64,000 bases of DNA, from the NCBI RefSeq assembly GCF_000092645.1, contig NC_014165.1:3100001-3164000 (forward strand), written 5' to 3'. How positions within the stretch are numbered: position 1 is the stretch's first letter; each line of letters begins with the position of its first letter. The notes below the pieces were generated by a model. The model saw only the letters and a list, made by a program, of their open reading frames with translations, had not been told where the DNA came from and did not search any database. Source of the DNA: Thermobispora bispora DSM 43833. Lineage in GTDB: Bacteria > Actinomycetota > Actinomycetes > Streptosporangiales > Streptosporangiaceae. Positions 55,424 through 63,546 of this stretch are shown here, in pieces. A program made the position numbers and the translations under genes.

Positions 55424-55999
55424 TTGGCCGCCAACCATCCGGGCGCGAGCAGCCAGCCGTTGCTGCACCAGAAGGGCGCCGAGATTCAGCGGTTCGGGAC
55501 CGTCCGCGACTTTCCGATCGGCCTGTCCAGGGAGGCCCGGGAGTACTCCTGCGAACGGCTCAACCAGATCCTCGCCGACACCCAGATCCTCTACAGCCTG
55601 TACAAGAAGCACCACTGGCTGATGCGGGGGCCGACCTTCTTCCAGCTCCACGAGCTCCTCGACAAGCACGCCCGCGAGCAGCTCGCGCTCATCGACAAGA
55701 TCGCCGAGCGGATCCAGACCCTCGGCGGTGTCGCGGTCGGCGACCCGCGCCAGGTGGCCGAGCTGACCGTGATCCCCCGGCCTCCCGACGGGGTCGAGGA
55801 GGTCCCGGCCATGCTCTCCCGGCTGCTGGAGGCGCACGAGACGATCCTCGTCGCCGCGCACGACGCCGCCGCGCGCACGCAGGAGAAGGGTGACGACGGG
55901 ACCAGCGACCTGCTCGTGTCGGACGTCATCCGGACCGGGGAGATGCAGGTCTGGTTCCTCGGTGAGCACCTCGTCGACACGCCGATCATCCGGGTGTGA
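55424..55999 (+). CDS. dps: Dps-family ferritin-like DNA-binding protein
   Basis: 191 aa from TTG 55424, chosen because GGGGAGGA ends only 4-5 nt before it; ATGs at 55379 and 55409 lie upstream of that ribosome site. The ferroxidase signature of Dps is clear (YKKHHWLMRGPTFFQLHELL, then DKHAREQLALIDKIAERI; His, Asp and Glu ligands). A basic extended N-terminus may bind DNA and the tail IIRV ends the four-helix bundle. It stores iron and protects DNA from peroxide. Monocistronic. Confidence 0.9.
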   Translation: MAANHPGASSQPLLHQKGAEIQRFGTVRDFPIGLSREAREYSCERLNQILADTQILYSLYKKHHWLMRGPTFFQLHELLDKHAREQLALIDKIAERIQTLGGVAVGDPRQVAELTVIPRPPDGVEEVPAMLSRLLEAHETILVAAHDAAARTQEKGDDGTSDLLVSDVIRTGEMQVWFLGEHLVDTPIIRV

Positions 56000-56300
56000 C
56001 GCCCGCGCCACGCCCGTCTCGCGCCGCGAGCCGACGCCCTGGAGAAGCACGTTCGCCGGACCGCCCTGTGCCGGCCGCCGGTGACCCGATCCCGCGATCA
56101 CATCTCCCGGCGCCGCCGCTCGGCCGGCCGGCTCGCCGCCGGCGCGGCCGGGGTGGTCCTGTGCCGGTGACCGCCCACCGGGCCTGCGACGGAACCCGTG
56201 GGCCTCCACCGGATGGTTCGGTATCCGGGACGGCGTACCCGCCCCGCGCGGCATCGCGCCGGACGGCCACCGCCGGCTTCCGTGCCGCGGTCTGCCGCCG

Positions 56301-56346
56301 GCGCCAGAACCGATCACCGTGCCGGCGGCGTCAGAACCGATCACCG
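56301..56346. repeat. 27-bp tandem repeat at the end of a small gene
   Basis: GCGCCAGAACCGATCACCG (56301-56319) and GCGTCAGAACCGATCACCG (56328-56346) differ by one base; the second copy includes the stop codon of the 78-aa gene on the minus strand. The gap 56000-56340 after dps has no other supported feature. Confidence 0.65.
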
Positions 56347-56577
56347 CAGCGCCGCGTCACCGCCGCGGTTCTCGAGCGCCTTGTTGATCGCCTCCACCAT
56401 CTGCTCCCGGGTGTAGGTGCCCTCGGGGGTCTCGTTCAGGAGCACCAGCACATCGGAGGAGAGATCGAGGTGCGCCGACGCGACCCGGTACACGTCTCTG
56501 CGGGTGGCCAGGTCGCGATCGCGGTACACCTCGTCGATCACCCGCTGCAGCCCTTCCAGCGCCACGCGGTCGGACAT
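56341..56577 (-). CDS. small helical protein, unknown function
   Basis: 78 aa from ATG 56577 with AAAGGGAGG at good spacing. Mostly alpha-helical and acidic/basic (MSDRVALEGLQRVIDEVYRD; later REQMVEAINKALENRG). No membrane segment or motif. Similar short helical proteins are common in actinomycetes; function unknown. Located between dps and the DUF998 gene, convergent with dps. Confidence 0.65.
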   Translation of the reverse strand: MSDRVALEGLQRVIDEVYRDRDLATRRDVYRVASAHLDLSSDVLVLLNETPEGTYTREQMVEAINKALENRGGDAALR

Positions 56578-56705
56578 GGTGCCTCCCTTTCGTCGCCCAT
56601 CACCGCCCTTACCCCGTGGAAGCCGAGGCACGCACCGAAGGAACGCCGCTCCCTCGCTCAGTGCGGCCCGCGCCGCCGGACCGCTCCGCCTCAGGACGGG
56701 CGCTT

Positions 56706-56749
56706 GTCAACCTAAGTTGACGCAGGGTCTGTTGTCAACTTATGTTGAC
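56706..56749 (+). promoter_or_regulatory. promoter overlapped by two identical-half 16-bp operators
   Basis: GTCAAC-N4-GTTGAC occurs twice as perfect dyads (56706-56721 and 56734-56749), centres 28 bp apart. The -35 TTGACG (56717-56722) lies in the first and the -10 TATGTT (56741-56746) in the second, with an 18-bp spacer. The ATG follows the -10 by 7 nt, so the gene is leaderless and should be tightly repressed by a TetR/MarR-type dimer bound at both sites. No cognate regulator is adjacent. Confidence 0.75.
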
Positions 56750-56753
56750 AGGC

Positions 56754-57503
56754 ATGAACGGTCTCGCGAACACCGGGGTCTTGCTGGCCGAAGGGCCGCC
56801 TCCGCCCCGGAAGCCGGACAAGGCGACGCGACGGTCGCTCCTCGGCGGCATGCTGGCCGGCCCGCTGTTCACCGTCGCGTACCTGCTCGAAGGCGCGATC
56901 AAGCCGGACGGCTACGACCCGCTGCGCCACCCTGTCAGCTCACTCGCGCTCGGCGAATTCGGCGGGCTGCAGACGGCGAGCTTCATCGTGGCGGGCGTGC
57001 CGTCCCTGGCCGGCGCCGCCGGCCTGCGCCGCGCGCTCCGCGCCGCCCCTGGGCCACGCAGGGGCGCACGGTGGGGGCCGCTGCTGCTGGGGATCTGGGC
57101 GGCCCAGCTGGTCTGCATGGGGATCTTCCGCACCGACCCGGTGAGCGGCTACCCGCCGGGCACTCCCGCTGCGCACGAGCAGTACTCCGGCCCGGCCGCC
57201 GCCCTGCACGACGCCATCGCCATGCTCGGCTTCGTGGCGCTGGCCGCCGCCTGCGTGGTCTTCGCCGTCCGCTTCGGCGTACGGCGCAGGCCCGGCTGGG
57301 CGGCCTGCTCGGCCCTCAGCGCCCTGGGCTTCCTGGCCACGATGGCCCTCGCCATCGCCGCCTTCGAACAGGTCGAGCCATTGACCGCCTACGGCGGCCT
57401 GTTCCAGCGCATCGCGATCACGATCGCCTGGTGCTGGCAGACCCTCCTGGCCGCGCACACGCTGCGCGCGCTGCCGGACGTGCCGGCGACGAGCTCGGAC
57501 TGA
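56754..57503 (+). CDS. DUF998-type membrane protein
   Basis: 249 aa from ATG 56754. Six membrane helices (first about 33-52) with the DUF998 landmarks: YDPLRHPVSSLALGEFG in the first loop and later IFRTDPVSGYPPG and LHDAIAMLGF. The family is of unknown function. Its elaborate operator-covered, leaderless promoter implies inducible expression, possibly under membrane or xenobiotic stress. Flanked by a convergent tRNA-Lys gene. Confidence 0.82.
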   Translation: MNGLANTGVLLAEGPPPPRKPDKATRRSLLGGMLAGPLFTVAYLLEGAIKPDGYDPLRHPVSSLALGEFGGLQTASFIVAGVPSLAGAAGLRRALRAAPGPRRGARWGPLLLGIWAAQLVCMGIFRTDPVSGYPPGTPAAHEQYSGPAAALHDAIAMLGFVALAAACVVFAVRFGVRRRPGWAACSALSALGFLATMALAIAAFEQVEPLTAYGGLFQRIAITIAWCWQTLLAAHTLRALPDVPATSSD

Positions 57504-57676
57504 CCTCGTCCCCCGGCAGGTCCCGTGCCCGCCGAGCCATCCGGCGGGCGTCCGCGTCCCGGAGGCAGCGATCGCCCCTTCTGCGGAATGCGTCCGGCGG
57601 GAACGCTGATCGACACGTCCGCGACGCCGACGGCGTCGAGTGGTATGCCGGAAAGCGCCGTACACCGGAAAAGATC

Positions 57677-57702
57677 AGGCCGGGTACGGACATACCCGGC
57701 CT
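57677..57702 (-). terminator. tRNA-Lys terminator
   Basis: A perfect 10-bp stem (57677-57686 with 57693-57702, arm AGGCCGGGTA) lies 8 bp past the tRNA 3-prime end on the minus strand and is followed by TTTT, a good intrinsic terminator. Confidence 0.85.
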
Positions 57703-57710
57703 GTCATGTG

Positions 57711-57783
<73 letters not shown>

Positions 57784-57928
57784 TAGGGCAGTTAGAGAGT
57801 AGCGTACGCGGAACATCATGCAAAATCGGGCGCCCTGCCGCGCCCTTTCGCCCGGTTCGCGGGCACGCGCAGACGGGTCACCGCGCGTCCGTCGGTGCAG
57901 GCAGGCGCCCGGATGGGTCACGAGCACG

Positions 57929-58118
57929 CTCGGGCGATTCACCGGCGCGCTCCGGTGCTCGAACGGCTCGCGCACGCGCTCCGGTGGTTCACGGGCGCTC
58001 GAACGGCTCGCACACGCGCGCGGGAGGTTCACCGGCTCGCCGGTGATGACCCGGCCCTGCGTCAGGGCTCGCGCACGCACGGGCGGTTCACGGGCGCACT
58101 CGGGCGATTCACCGGCGC
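57929..58118. repeat. degenerate repeat cluster in a 596-bp gene-free stretch
   Basis: A unit like CTCGGGCGATTCACCGGCGC recurs five times (about 57929, 57978, 58018, 58077 and 58098), with GAACGGCTCGC-CACGCGC twice (57961 and 58000). Spacing is irregular (21-58 bp), unlike CRISPR. The surrounding stretch 57784-58379 has many spurious open frames and no supported gene. Confidence 0.65.
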
Positions 58119-58379
58119 GGATGGTTCGGGCATGCTCCGGTGGGGCCGCCGGACCCCGTCGCACGGGGAAACGCCGGCCCGGCCCGCGGGCGCGCGTTCC
58201 GCCCCCCGGATCGGCCGGGAGGCGTGCCCGCGGACGGTGGCCCGTACCGCGCTCCGGCGCGGCCGGCCGTACCGGACCGGTGCCGGTCCCGGCGTGCCGG
58301 GATCCCGCCCGCGGCCGGCCGCAACCCGCCGCGGCCCGTGCGCCACGCCCGCCGAGGCGGCCCCACCGGCCGGAGACGG

Positions 58380-59147
58380 TCAGAACATGCGCCGGAGCAT
58401 CAGGGCGGCCGTCCGGGCCAGCAGGTCGATCTGCTCGGGCGTCAGCGTGGCGTCGCTTTGGCTCCGGATCCACCGGGCGACCTTGCGCGGGTAGGCCACG
58501 GTCAGCCCTTCACCGCTCAGCACGCCGCTCCTCGACTCGATCTTCGCGCCGTGCACGGCGAGCACCGGGGCGACGGAGACGTCCAGCCCGGTCTGCTCGC
58601 GCAGCATCTCGGCGAGCGAGGTGGTGGCCTTGATGAGGTCCTTCGCCATGGACGTGCCGTACTTCTCGCCGAAGAACAGCCGCTCGCCGTACTTGGCGAC
58701 GTAGGTGCCCGGCTCCCAGGCCTCGTTGTCGACGATCCACACCCCGTTCGGCCCGATGACCAGGTGGTCGATCGAGGCGGCGCCCGGCACGGCCCGGCCG
58801 TCCATGACCCGGTAGCCGCGCCGGTTCAGCCCGAGCCGGAGCAGGGGGCCGGTGATGTCCTGACCCCGGCGCTTGCCCCGCCACACCGCGGTCCGCTCAT
58901 GGGCGCGCCAGGCCACGAGGAAGTCGATGAACGCGGCGCCCCCGCCCACCACCAGGCCGGTCAGGAAGAAGTCGAGCCCGAAGCGGATGCCCAGCCAGAC
59001 GCCGAACGCCATGCCGGCCACCCCGATGAGCAGCCGCTTGCGCAGCCGCTTCTTACGTCCGCTGACCCACGCGGTCTCGTAGTAGTACTGGGGCGACGAG
59101 CCGCCGAACCTCTCGTCGCTCGGTACGTAGATGGACTCACCGGGCAC
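58380..59147 (-). CDS. NERD-domain membrane protein
   Basis: 255 aa from GTG 59147, which has GGGGAG 5-6 nt upstream (GTG 59162 is open but lacks a site). Two membrane helices near 42-85 anchor a cytoplasmic NERD nuclease-related domain (about 95-215; GQDITGPLLRLGLNRRGYRVM, ASIDHLVIGPNGVWIVDNEAW). The catalytic Asp/Glu-x-Lys pattern reads IDHLVIG and VWIVDNEA, with the usual Lys position uncertain. It may cleave or bind nucleic acid near the membrane. Divergent from a TetR gene. Confidence 0.82.
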   Translation of the reverse strand: MPGESIYVPSDERFGGSSPQYYYETAWVSGRKKRLRKRLLIGVAGMAFGVWLGIRFGLDFFLTGLVVGGGAAFIDFLVAWRAHERTAVWRGKRRGQDITGPLLRLGLNRRGYRVMDGRAVPGAASIDHLVIGPNGVWIVDNEAWEPGTYVAKYGERLFFGEKYGTSMAKDLIKATTSLAEMLREQTGLDVSVAPVLAVHGAKIESRSGVLSGEGLTVAYPRKVARWIRSQSDATLTPEQIDLLARTAALMLRRMF

Positions 59148-59253
59148 GCGATCTCCCCACACTGGTTCCAGTGATTCTTCTCTGGAATACCCAAGCGGGT
59201 TTCACGCCTCCTAGGTAGGGAGGTCTTCGATTCACCGATGTGGACATCCGCTG

Positions 59254-59267
59254 ACCGACCAGTCGGT
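59254..59267. promoter_or_regulatory. TetR-family operator
   Basis: ACCGAC-CA-GTCGGT is an inverted repeat with 6-bp arms, 33-46 bp upstream of the TetR gene and overlapping the start of a TACGCT -10-like box (59267-59272). It is the expected autoregulatory site and could also control the divergent or downstream lipid genes. Confidence 0.7.
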
Positions 59268-59299
59268 ACGCTAGAGCGCAGGAGAAGAGGGAGGCCGGG

Positions 59300-59890
59300 A
59301 TGGCACGTGACGCGACCGTAGCGGAACCCGTGAGGAACCGTCTGCTCGCCGAGGCCACCCGGCTGTTCGCGGAGCGGGGCTTCGAGGGGACGTCGGTCCA
59401 GGAGATCGTCGCGGCGGCGGGCGTCACCAAGGGCGCCATGTACCACTACTTCGACTCGAAGGACGACCTGCTCGCCGAGATCTACGCCCGCGTGCTCCGC
59501 ATGCAGATGGAGCGGCTGGTCAAGTTCGCCGACTCGGACGCCCCGGTGGAGGAGCGGCTGCACGCCGCGGCGATGGACGTGATCATCACCTCCATCGAGA
59601 ACCTCCCGGACACCAAGATCTTCTTCCGCTCCACCCACCAGCTCGCACCGGACGTGTACAAGATGGTGCGGGCGCAGCGCCGCCGCTACCACGAGCGCTT
59701 CCGCGACCTCGTGCTCGAGGGCCAGCGGGCCGGGGTGTTCCGCGACGACATCCCGGCCGACATGGTGGTGAACTTCTTCTTCGGCTCCGTGCACCACCTG
59801 AGCACCTGGTACCACCCGGACGGCGAGCTCTCCGGCGAGCAGATCGGCCGCTACTTCGCCGACCTGCTGCTGCGGGCCCTGCGCCCGTGA
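59300..59890 (+). CDS. TetR/AcrR-family transcriptional regulator
   Basis: 196 aa. GGGAGG precedes the ATG. N-terminal HTH (ATRLFAERGFEGTSVQEIVA then GVTKGAMYHYFDSKDDLL) followed by a helical ligand domain. It resembles actinobacterial regulators of acyl-CoA/fatty acid catabolism of the KstR2/FadR-like groups. Convergent with an acyl-CoA dehydrogenase operon that it probably controls; the ligand would be an acyl-CoA by inference. Confidence 0.88.
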   Translation: MARDATVAEPVRNRLLAEATRLFAERGFEGTSVQEIVAAAGVTKGAMYHYFDSKDDLLAEIYARVLRMQMERLVKFADSDAPVEERLHAAAMDVIITSIENLPDTKIFFRSTHQLAPDVYKMVRAQRRRYHERFRDLVLEGQRAGVFRDDIPADMVVNFFFGSVHHLSTWYHPDGELSGEQIGRYFADLLLRALRP

Positions 59891-59980
59891 CCGGTGCCGG
59901 GCGGTGCCCGGTCCGCAGGGGTTGAAGGGGGATGCCGAGGCCGGCGCCCCGGCCGCGCCCGCCGGTGGCGGGCGGCCCGG

Positions 59981-61135
59981 TCAGGACACCGGCCCCGGAA
60001 GGTCTGCGAGCCCGGCGAGGGCGTTCCGATGGTCACCCGGCGTGCCGAGCGCGATCTCATCGGCCTTCGCCCGCTTCAGGTACAGATGAGCCGGGTGCTC
60101 CCAGGTCATCCCGATACCGCCGTGGAGCTGGATGCACTCCTCGGCCGCGTGCACGGCCACGGTCCCGCAGTGCGCCTGCGCCACCGCGACCGCGGTGGCC
60201 ACCTCACCGCTCCCGGCCGAGCCCGCGCCCCAGCAGGCGAGGTGGGCCGCGGCGTTCCGCGCCGCCGCCCGCGCCCCCACCACCTCGAGCCACAGGTCGG
60301 CCAGCCGGTGCTTGATCGCCTGGAACGACCCGATCGGCCGGGCGAACTGCTTGCGCTCCTTGACGTACGCGACGGTGGTGGTGAGGCACCAGTCGGCGAT
60401 GCCGAGCTGCTCCGAGGCGAGCAGCCCGGCGCCGGTCACCAGGGCGTCCCGGACCGGCCCGTCCCCCTCGGCGACCACCTCGGCCGGTGCCCCGCCGAAC
60501 GAGACCGTGGCGATCGGCCGGGTGAGGTCGAGCGAGGTCACCGGGGTGATCGACACCCCGGGGGCGGTGCGCTCCACCGCGCACAGCGCCCGGCCGCCCG
60601 CGTGCCGTACCGGGACGAGCAGCACGTCGGCGACCTCCGCGCCGATCACGCCGGTCACCGTGCCCAAGACCGTGCCGTCCGCGCCGAGCTCCACCGCGGG
60701 CTCCGGCGGCCGGTACGGCGACGCGGCGAGCGAGACCGCGAGCGCCGCGGTCGTCTCCCCGGACGCGAGCCGGCCGAGCAGGTCCCGGGCGGCCGGCCCA
60801 TCGCAGGCGAGCAGGGCGCTGGTGGCGAGGACGGCGCTGCTGAAGAACGGCACCACGGCGACCGCGCGGCCGAGCTCCTCGAGGACCACGGCGGCCTCCC
60901 GCGCCGAGGCGCCCGCCCCGCCCAGCTCCTCGGGGACGAGCAGCCCGGCCGCCCCGATGTCCCGGGCGAGCGCCGTCCACAGCTCGCTGTCGTACGGCAC
61001 GCCGCCGGACGCGGCCGTGTCGGCCCGGGCGAGCACGGCCGCCGGTCCGCTGCGGTCGGTGAGCAGGTCGCGCACGGCGGCCCGCAGCTCCTCCTCGACC
61101 TCGGTGTAGAGCAGGCTCATCGTAGGGGCGCTCAT
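59981..61135 (-). CDS. acyl-CoA dehydrogenase
   Basis: 384 aa from ATG 61135, overlapping the upstream ACAD stop (ATGA); ATG 61120 is also possible. FadE-type fold: N-terminal helical domain (LWTALARDIGAAGLLVPEELGG), central beta domain, C-terminal FAD-binding helices with YVKERKQFARPIGSFQAIKH and CIQLHGGIGMTWEHPAHLY. The catalytic base (Glu in many) is not placed with certainty; paired ACADs in such operons often form heteromers with one partial active site, as for steroid side-chain degradation enzymes. Last gene of the operon in the window. Confidence 0.9.
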   Translation of the reverse strand: MSAPTMSLLYTEVEEELRAAVRDLLTDRSGPAAVLARADTAASGGVPYDSELWTALARDIGAAGLLVPEELGGAGASAREAAVVLEELGRAVAVVPFFSSAVLATSALLACDGPAARDLLGRLASGETTAALAVSLAASPYRPPEPAVELGADGTVLGTVTGVIGAEVADVLLVPVRHAGGRALCAVERTAPGVSITPVTSLDLTRPIATVSFGGAPAEVVAEGDGPVRDALVTGAGLLASEQLGIADWCLTTTVAYVKERKQFARPIGSFQAIKHRLADLWLEVVGARAAARNAAAHLACWGAGSAGSGEVATAVAVAQAHCGTVAVHAAEECIQLHGGIGMTWEHPAHLYLKRAKADEIALGTPGDHRNALAGLADLPGPVS

Positions 61136-62304
61136 CGGGGGAGGTCCTTCCAGGCGACGTCCTTGTCCGTGCGCGGCTCGGGCGGCAGCCCCAGCACGCG
61201 CTCGGCGATGATGTTGCGGAGGATCTCGGAGGTGCCGCCCTCGATGGAGTTGCCCTTCGCGCGCAGGTAGCGGTAGCCCGCCTGGCGCCCGGTGAAGTCC
61301 ACCCGGTCGGGGCGGCGGAACGTCCAGTCGTCGTAGGTGAGCCCTTCCTCGCGGAGCAGCTCCACCTCCAGGCCGGTGAGCCGCTGGTGCAGCCGGGCGA
61401 GGGCGAGCTTCATGCCCGAGCCCTCCGGGCCGGGCTGACCGGCGGCGAGCTGCTCGCGCAGCCGGGCCCCGGTGAGCCGCAGGACCTCCGCCTCCACCCA
61501 GAGCGCGAGCAGCCGCTGGTGGAGCTCGTGGGTGCGCAGCTCGGGCCGCGACCGCCACGTGGCGGCGACCACGTTGATCATCGACCGCCGGCTCTGGGCG
61601 CCGCCGATGGCGACGCGCTCGTTCATGAGCGTGGTCTGGGCGACCCGCCAGCCCTCGCCGACCTCGCCGAGCCGGAGCGAGTCGGGCAGCCGGACGCCGG
61701 TGAGGAAGACCTCGTTGAACTCGGCCTCACCGGTGATCTGCCGGAGCGGCCGCACCTCCACCCCGGGGGCGTGCATGTCGCAGATGAAGTAGGTCAGGCC
61801 GCGGTGCTTGGGCACGTTGGGGTCGGTGCGGGCGACCAGGATCCCCCAGCGGGCCCGGTGCGCGACCGAGGTCCACACCTTCTGGCCGTCGATCACCCAC
61901 TCGTCGCCGTCCTTGACCGCGCGGGTGGCGAGCGCGGCGAGGTCGGAGCCGGCCCCGGGCTCGCTGAAGAGCTGGCACCAGACCTCCTCGCCGGTCCATA
62001 ACGGCCGGAGGAAGCGCTTCTTCTGCTCCTCGGTGCCGAAGGCGAGGATCGTCGGGGCCGCCATGCCGAGCCCGATGCCGATCCGGCCGGGGTCGTTGTC
62101 CGGGGTGCCCTTCAGCTCCCGTTCCACGACGGCCTGGAGCTCGCGCGGCGCGCCGAGGCCGCCGAGCCCTTCGGGGAAGTGCACCCAGGCGAGCCCGGCG
62201 TCGAACCGGGCCCGCAGGAACTCGAGCCGGTCCATGCGCGCCGGGTCGTGCTCGGCGAGGAACGCGCGGCAGCGTTCCGCCACGGACTCCTCATCCCATG
62301 TCAC
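61132..62304 (-). CDS. acyl-CoA dehydrogenase
   Basis: 390 aa from GTG 62304; the open frame reaches GTG 62316 but that codon overlaps the AGGAGG ribosome site. Motifs: CQLFSEPGAGSDLAAL (FAD/substrate loop), EWVIDGQKVWTS, and NSIEGGTSEILRNIIAERVLGLP at the C-terminus. The partner of the following ACAD gene through an ATGA overlap, consistent with a heteromeric FadE pair acting on an unusual acyl-CoA. Confidence 0.92.
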   Translation of the reverse strand: MTWDEESVAERCRAFLAEHDPARMDRLEFLRARFDAGLAWVHFPEGLGGLGAPRELQAVVERELKGTPDNDPGRIGIGLGMAAPTILAFGTEEQKKRFLRPLWTGEEVWCQLFSEPGAGSDLAALATRAVKDGDEWVIDGQKVWTSVAHRARWGILVARTDPNVPKHRGLTYFICDMHAPGVEVRPLRQITGEAEFNEVFLTGVRLPDSLRLGEVGEGWRVAQTTLMNERVAIGGAQSRRSMINVVAATWRSRPELRTHELHQRLLALWVEAEVLRLTGARLREQLAAGQPGPEGSGMKLALARLHQRLTGLEVELLREEGLTYDDWTFRRPDRVDFTGRQAGYRYLRAKGNSIEGGTSEILRNIIAERVLGLPPEPRTDKDVAWKDLPR

Positions 62305-62331
62305 GTTGGCAATCACCTCCTCGGTCCGGGC

Positions 62332-63546
62332 TCACGGCGTCTCGGTGAGATACCGCTTGAGCTCCCGGCGGGCGAGCGAGCGCTTGTGCACCTCGTCGGG
62401 TCCGTCGGCGAACCGCAGGCTGCGGGCCGCCGTCCACATCGGGGCGAGCGGGAAGTCCTGGCTCAGCCCGCCGGCACCGTGCACCTGGATCGCCTTGTCG
62501 AGGATCCACTCGACCGTCGAGGGCACGACGATCTTGATGGCCTGGATCTCGGTGTGCGCCCCGCGGTTGCCGACCGTGTCCATCAGCCAGGCCGTCTTGA
62601 GCACGAGCAGCCGGATCTGCTCGATCCGCACGCGCGCCTCGGCGATCCAGTCCTGGACCACCCCCTGCTCGGCGAGCGTCTTCCCGAAGGCGGTACGGCT
62701 GAGCGCCCGGCGGCACATGGCCTCCAGCGCCCGCTCGGCCATGCCGATCAGCCGCATGCAGTGGTGGATGCGGCCGGGCCCGAGGCGGGCCTGCGCCATG
62801 GCGAAGCCGCCGCCCTCCTCGCCGAGGAGGTGGTCGGCGGGGACCCGCACGTTCTCGAAGATCACCTCGGCGTGGCCGCCGTGGTCGCGGTTCTCGTAGC
62901 CGAAGACCGACATGCCGCGCTTCACGGTGAGGCCGGGGGTGTCGCGCGGCACGAGGACCATGCTCTGCTGGCGGTGCGGCGGCGCGTCCGGGTCGGTCTT
63001 CCCCATGACGATGAAGAGCTTGCAGCCGGGGTTCATCGCGCCGCTGATGAACCACTTGCGGCCGTTGATGACGTACTCGTCGCCCTCTCTCCGGATCGAG
63101 GTGGTGATGTTGGTGGCGTCGGAGGAGGCCACGTCGGGCTCGGTCATGGCGAAGGCCGAGCGGATCTCCCCGTTGAGCAGCGGCTCGAGGTAGGCCTTGC
63201 GCTGCCACTCGCTGCCGAAGTGGGCGAGCAGCTCCATGTTCCCGGTGTCCGGGGCGGCGCAGTTGGTGGCCGCCGGGGCGATCGCCGGGGACCGGCCCAT
63301 GATCTCGGCGAGCGGGGCGTACTGCAGGTTGGTGAGGCCCGCGCCGTACTCGCCCGGGAGGAACAGGTTCCACAGCCCGCGCCGGCGCGCCTCCGCCTTG
63401 AGGTCCTCGAGGATCGGCGGCGGGCTCCAGCCGCTCTCCGCGGCCTGCTCCTCGAAGATCGGCTCGGCCGGGTAGACGCACTCGTCCATGAACGCCAGCA
63501 GCTTGGCGCGCAGCTCCTGCGTGGTGGCGTCGTACTCGAAGTCCAT
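62332..63546 (-). CDS. acyl-CoA dehydrogenase (ACAD10/11-like)
   Basis: 404 aa. Strong family match: [53 protein letters not shown] and [17 protein letters not shown]. Its closest type is the dehydrogenase half of ACAD10/11-related proteins, which in animals is fused to an APH-fold domain. Here that domain is encoded separately by the gene immediately upstream (adjacent stop and start codons, zero spacing), recapitulating the fusion. Confidence 0.93.
   Translation of the reverse strand: MDFEYDATTQELRAKLLAFMDECVYPAEPIFEEQAAESGWSPPPILEDLKAEARRRGLWNLFLPGEYGAGLTNLQYAPLAEIMGRSPAIAPAATNCAAPDTGNMELLAHFGSEWQRKAYLEPLLNGEIRSAFAMTEPDVASSDATNITTSIRREGDEYVINGRKWFISGAMNPGCKLFIVMGKTDPDAPPHRQQSMVLVPRDTPGLTVKRGMSVFGYENRDHGGHAEVIFENVRVPADHLLGEEGGGFAMAQARLGPGRIHHCMRLIGMAERALEAMCRRALSRTAFGKTLAEQGVVQDWIAEARVRIEQIRLLVLKTAWLMDTVGNRGAHTEIQAIKIVVPSTVEWILDKAIQVHGAGGLSQDFPLAPMWTAARSLRFADGPDEVHKRSLARRELKRYLTETP

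Noticed and set aside
57929-58118. Possible CRISPR array
   Set aside because: Repeat units are degenerate and unevenly spaced, no unique spacers of constant length and no cas genes.
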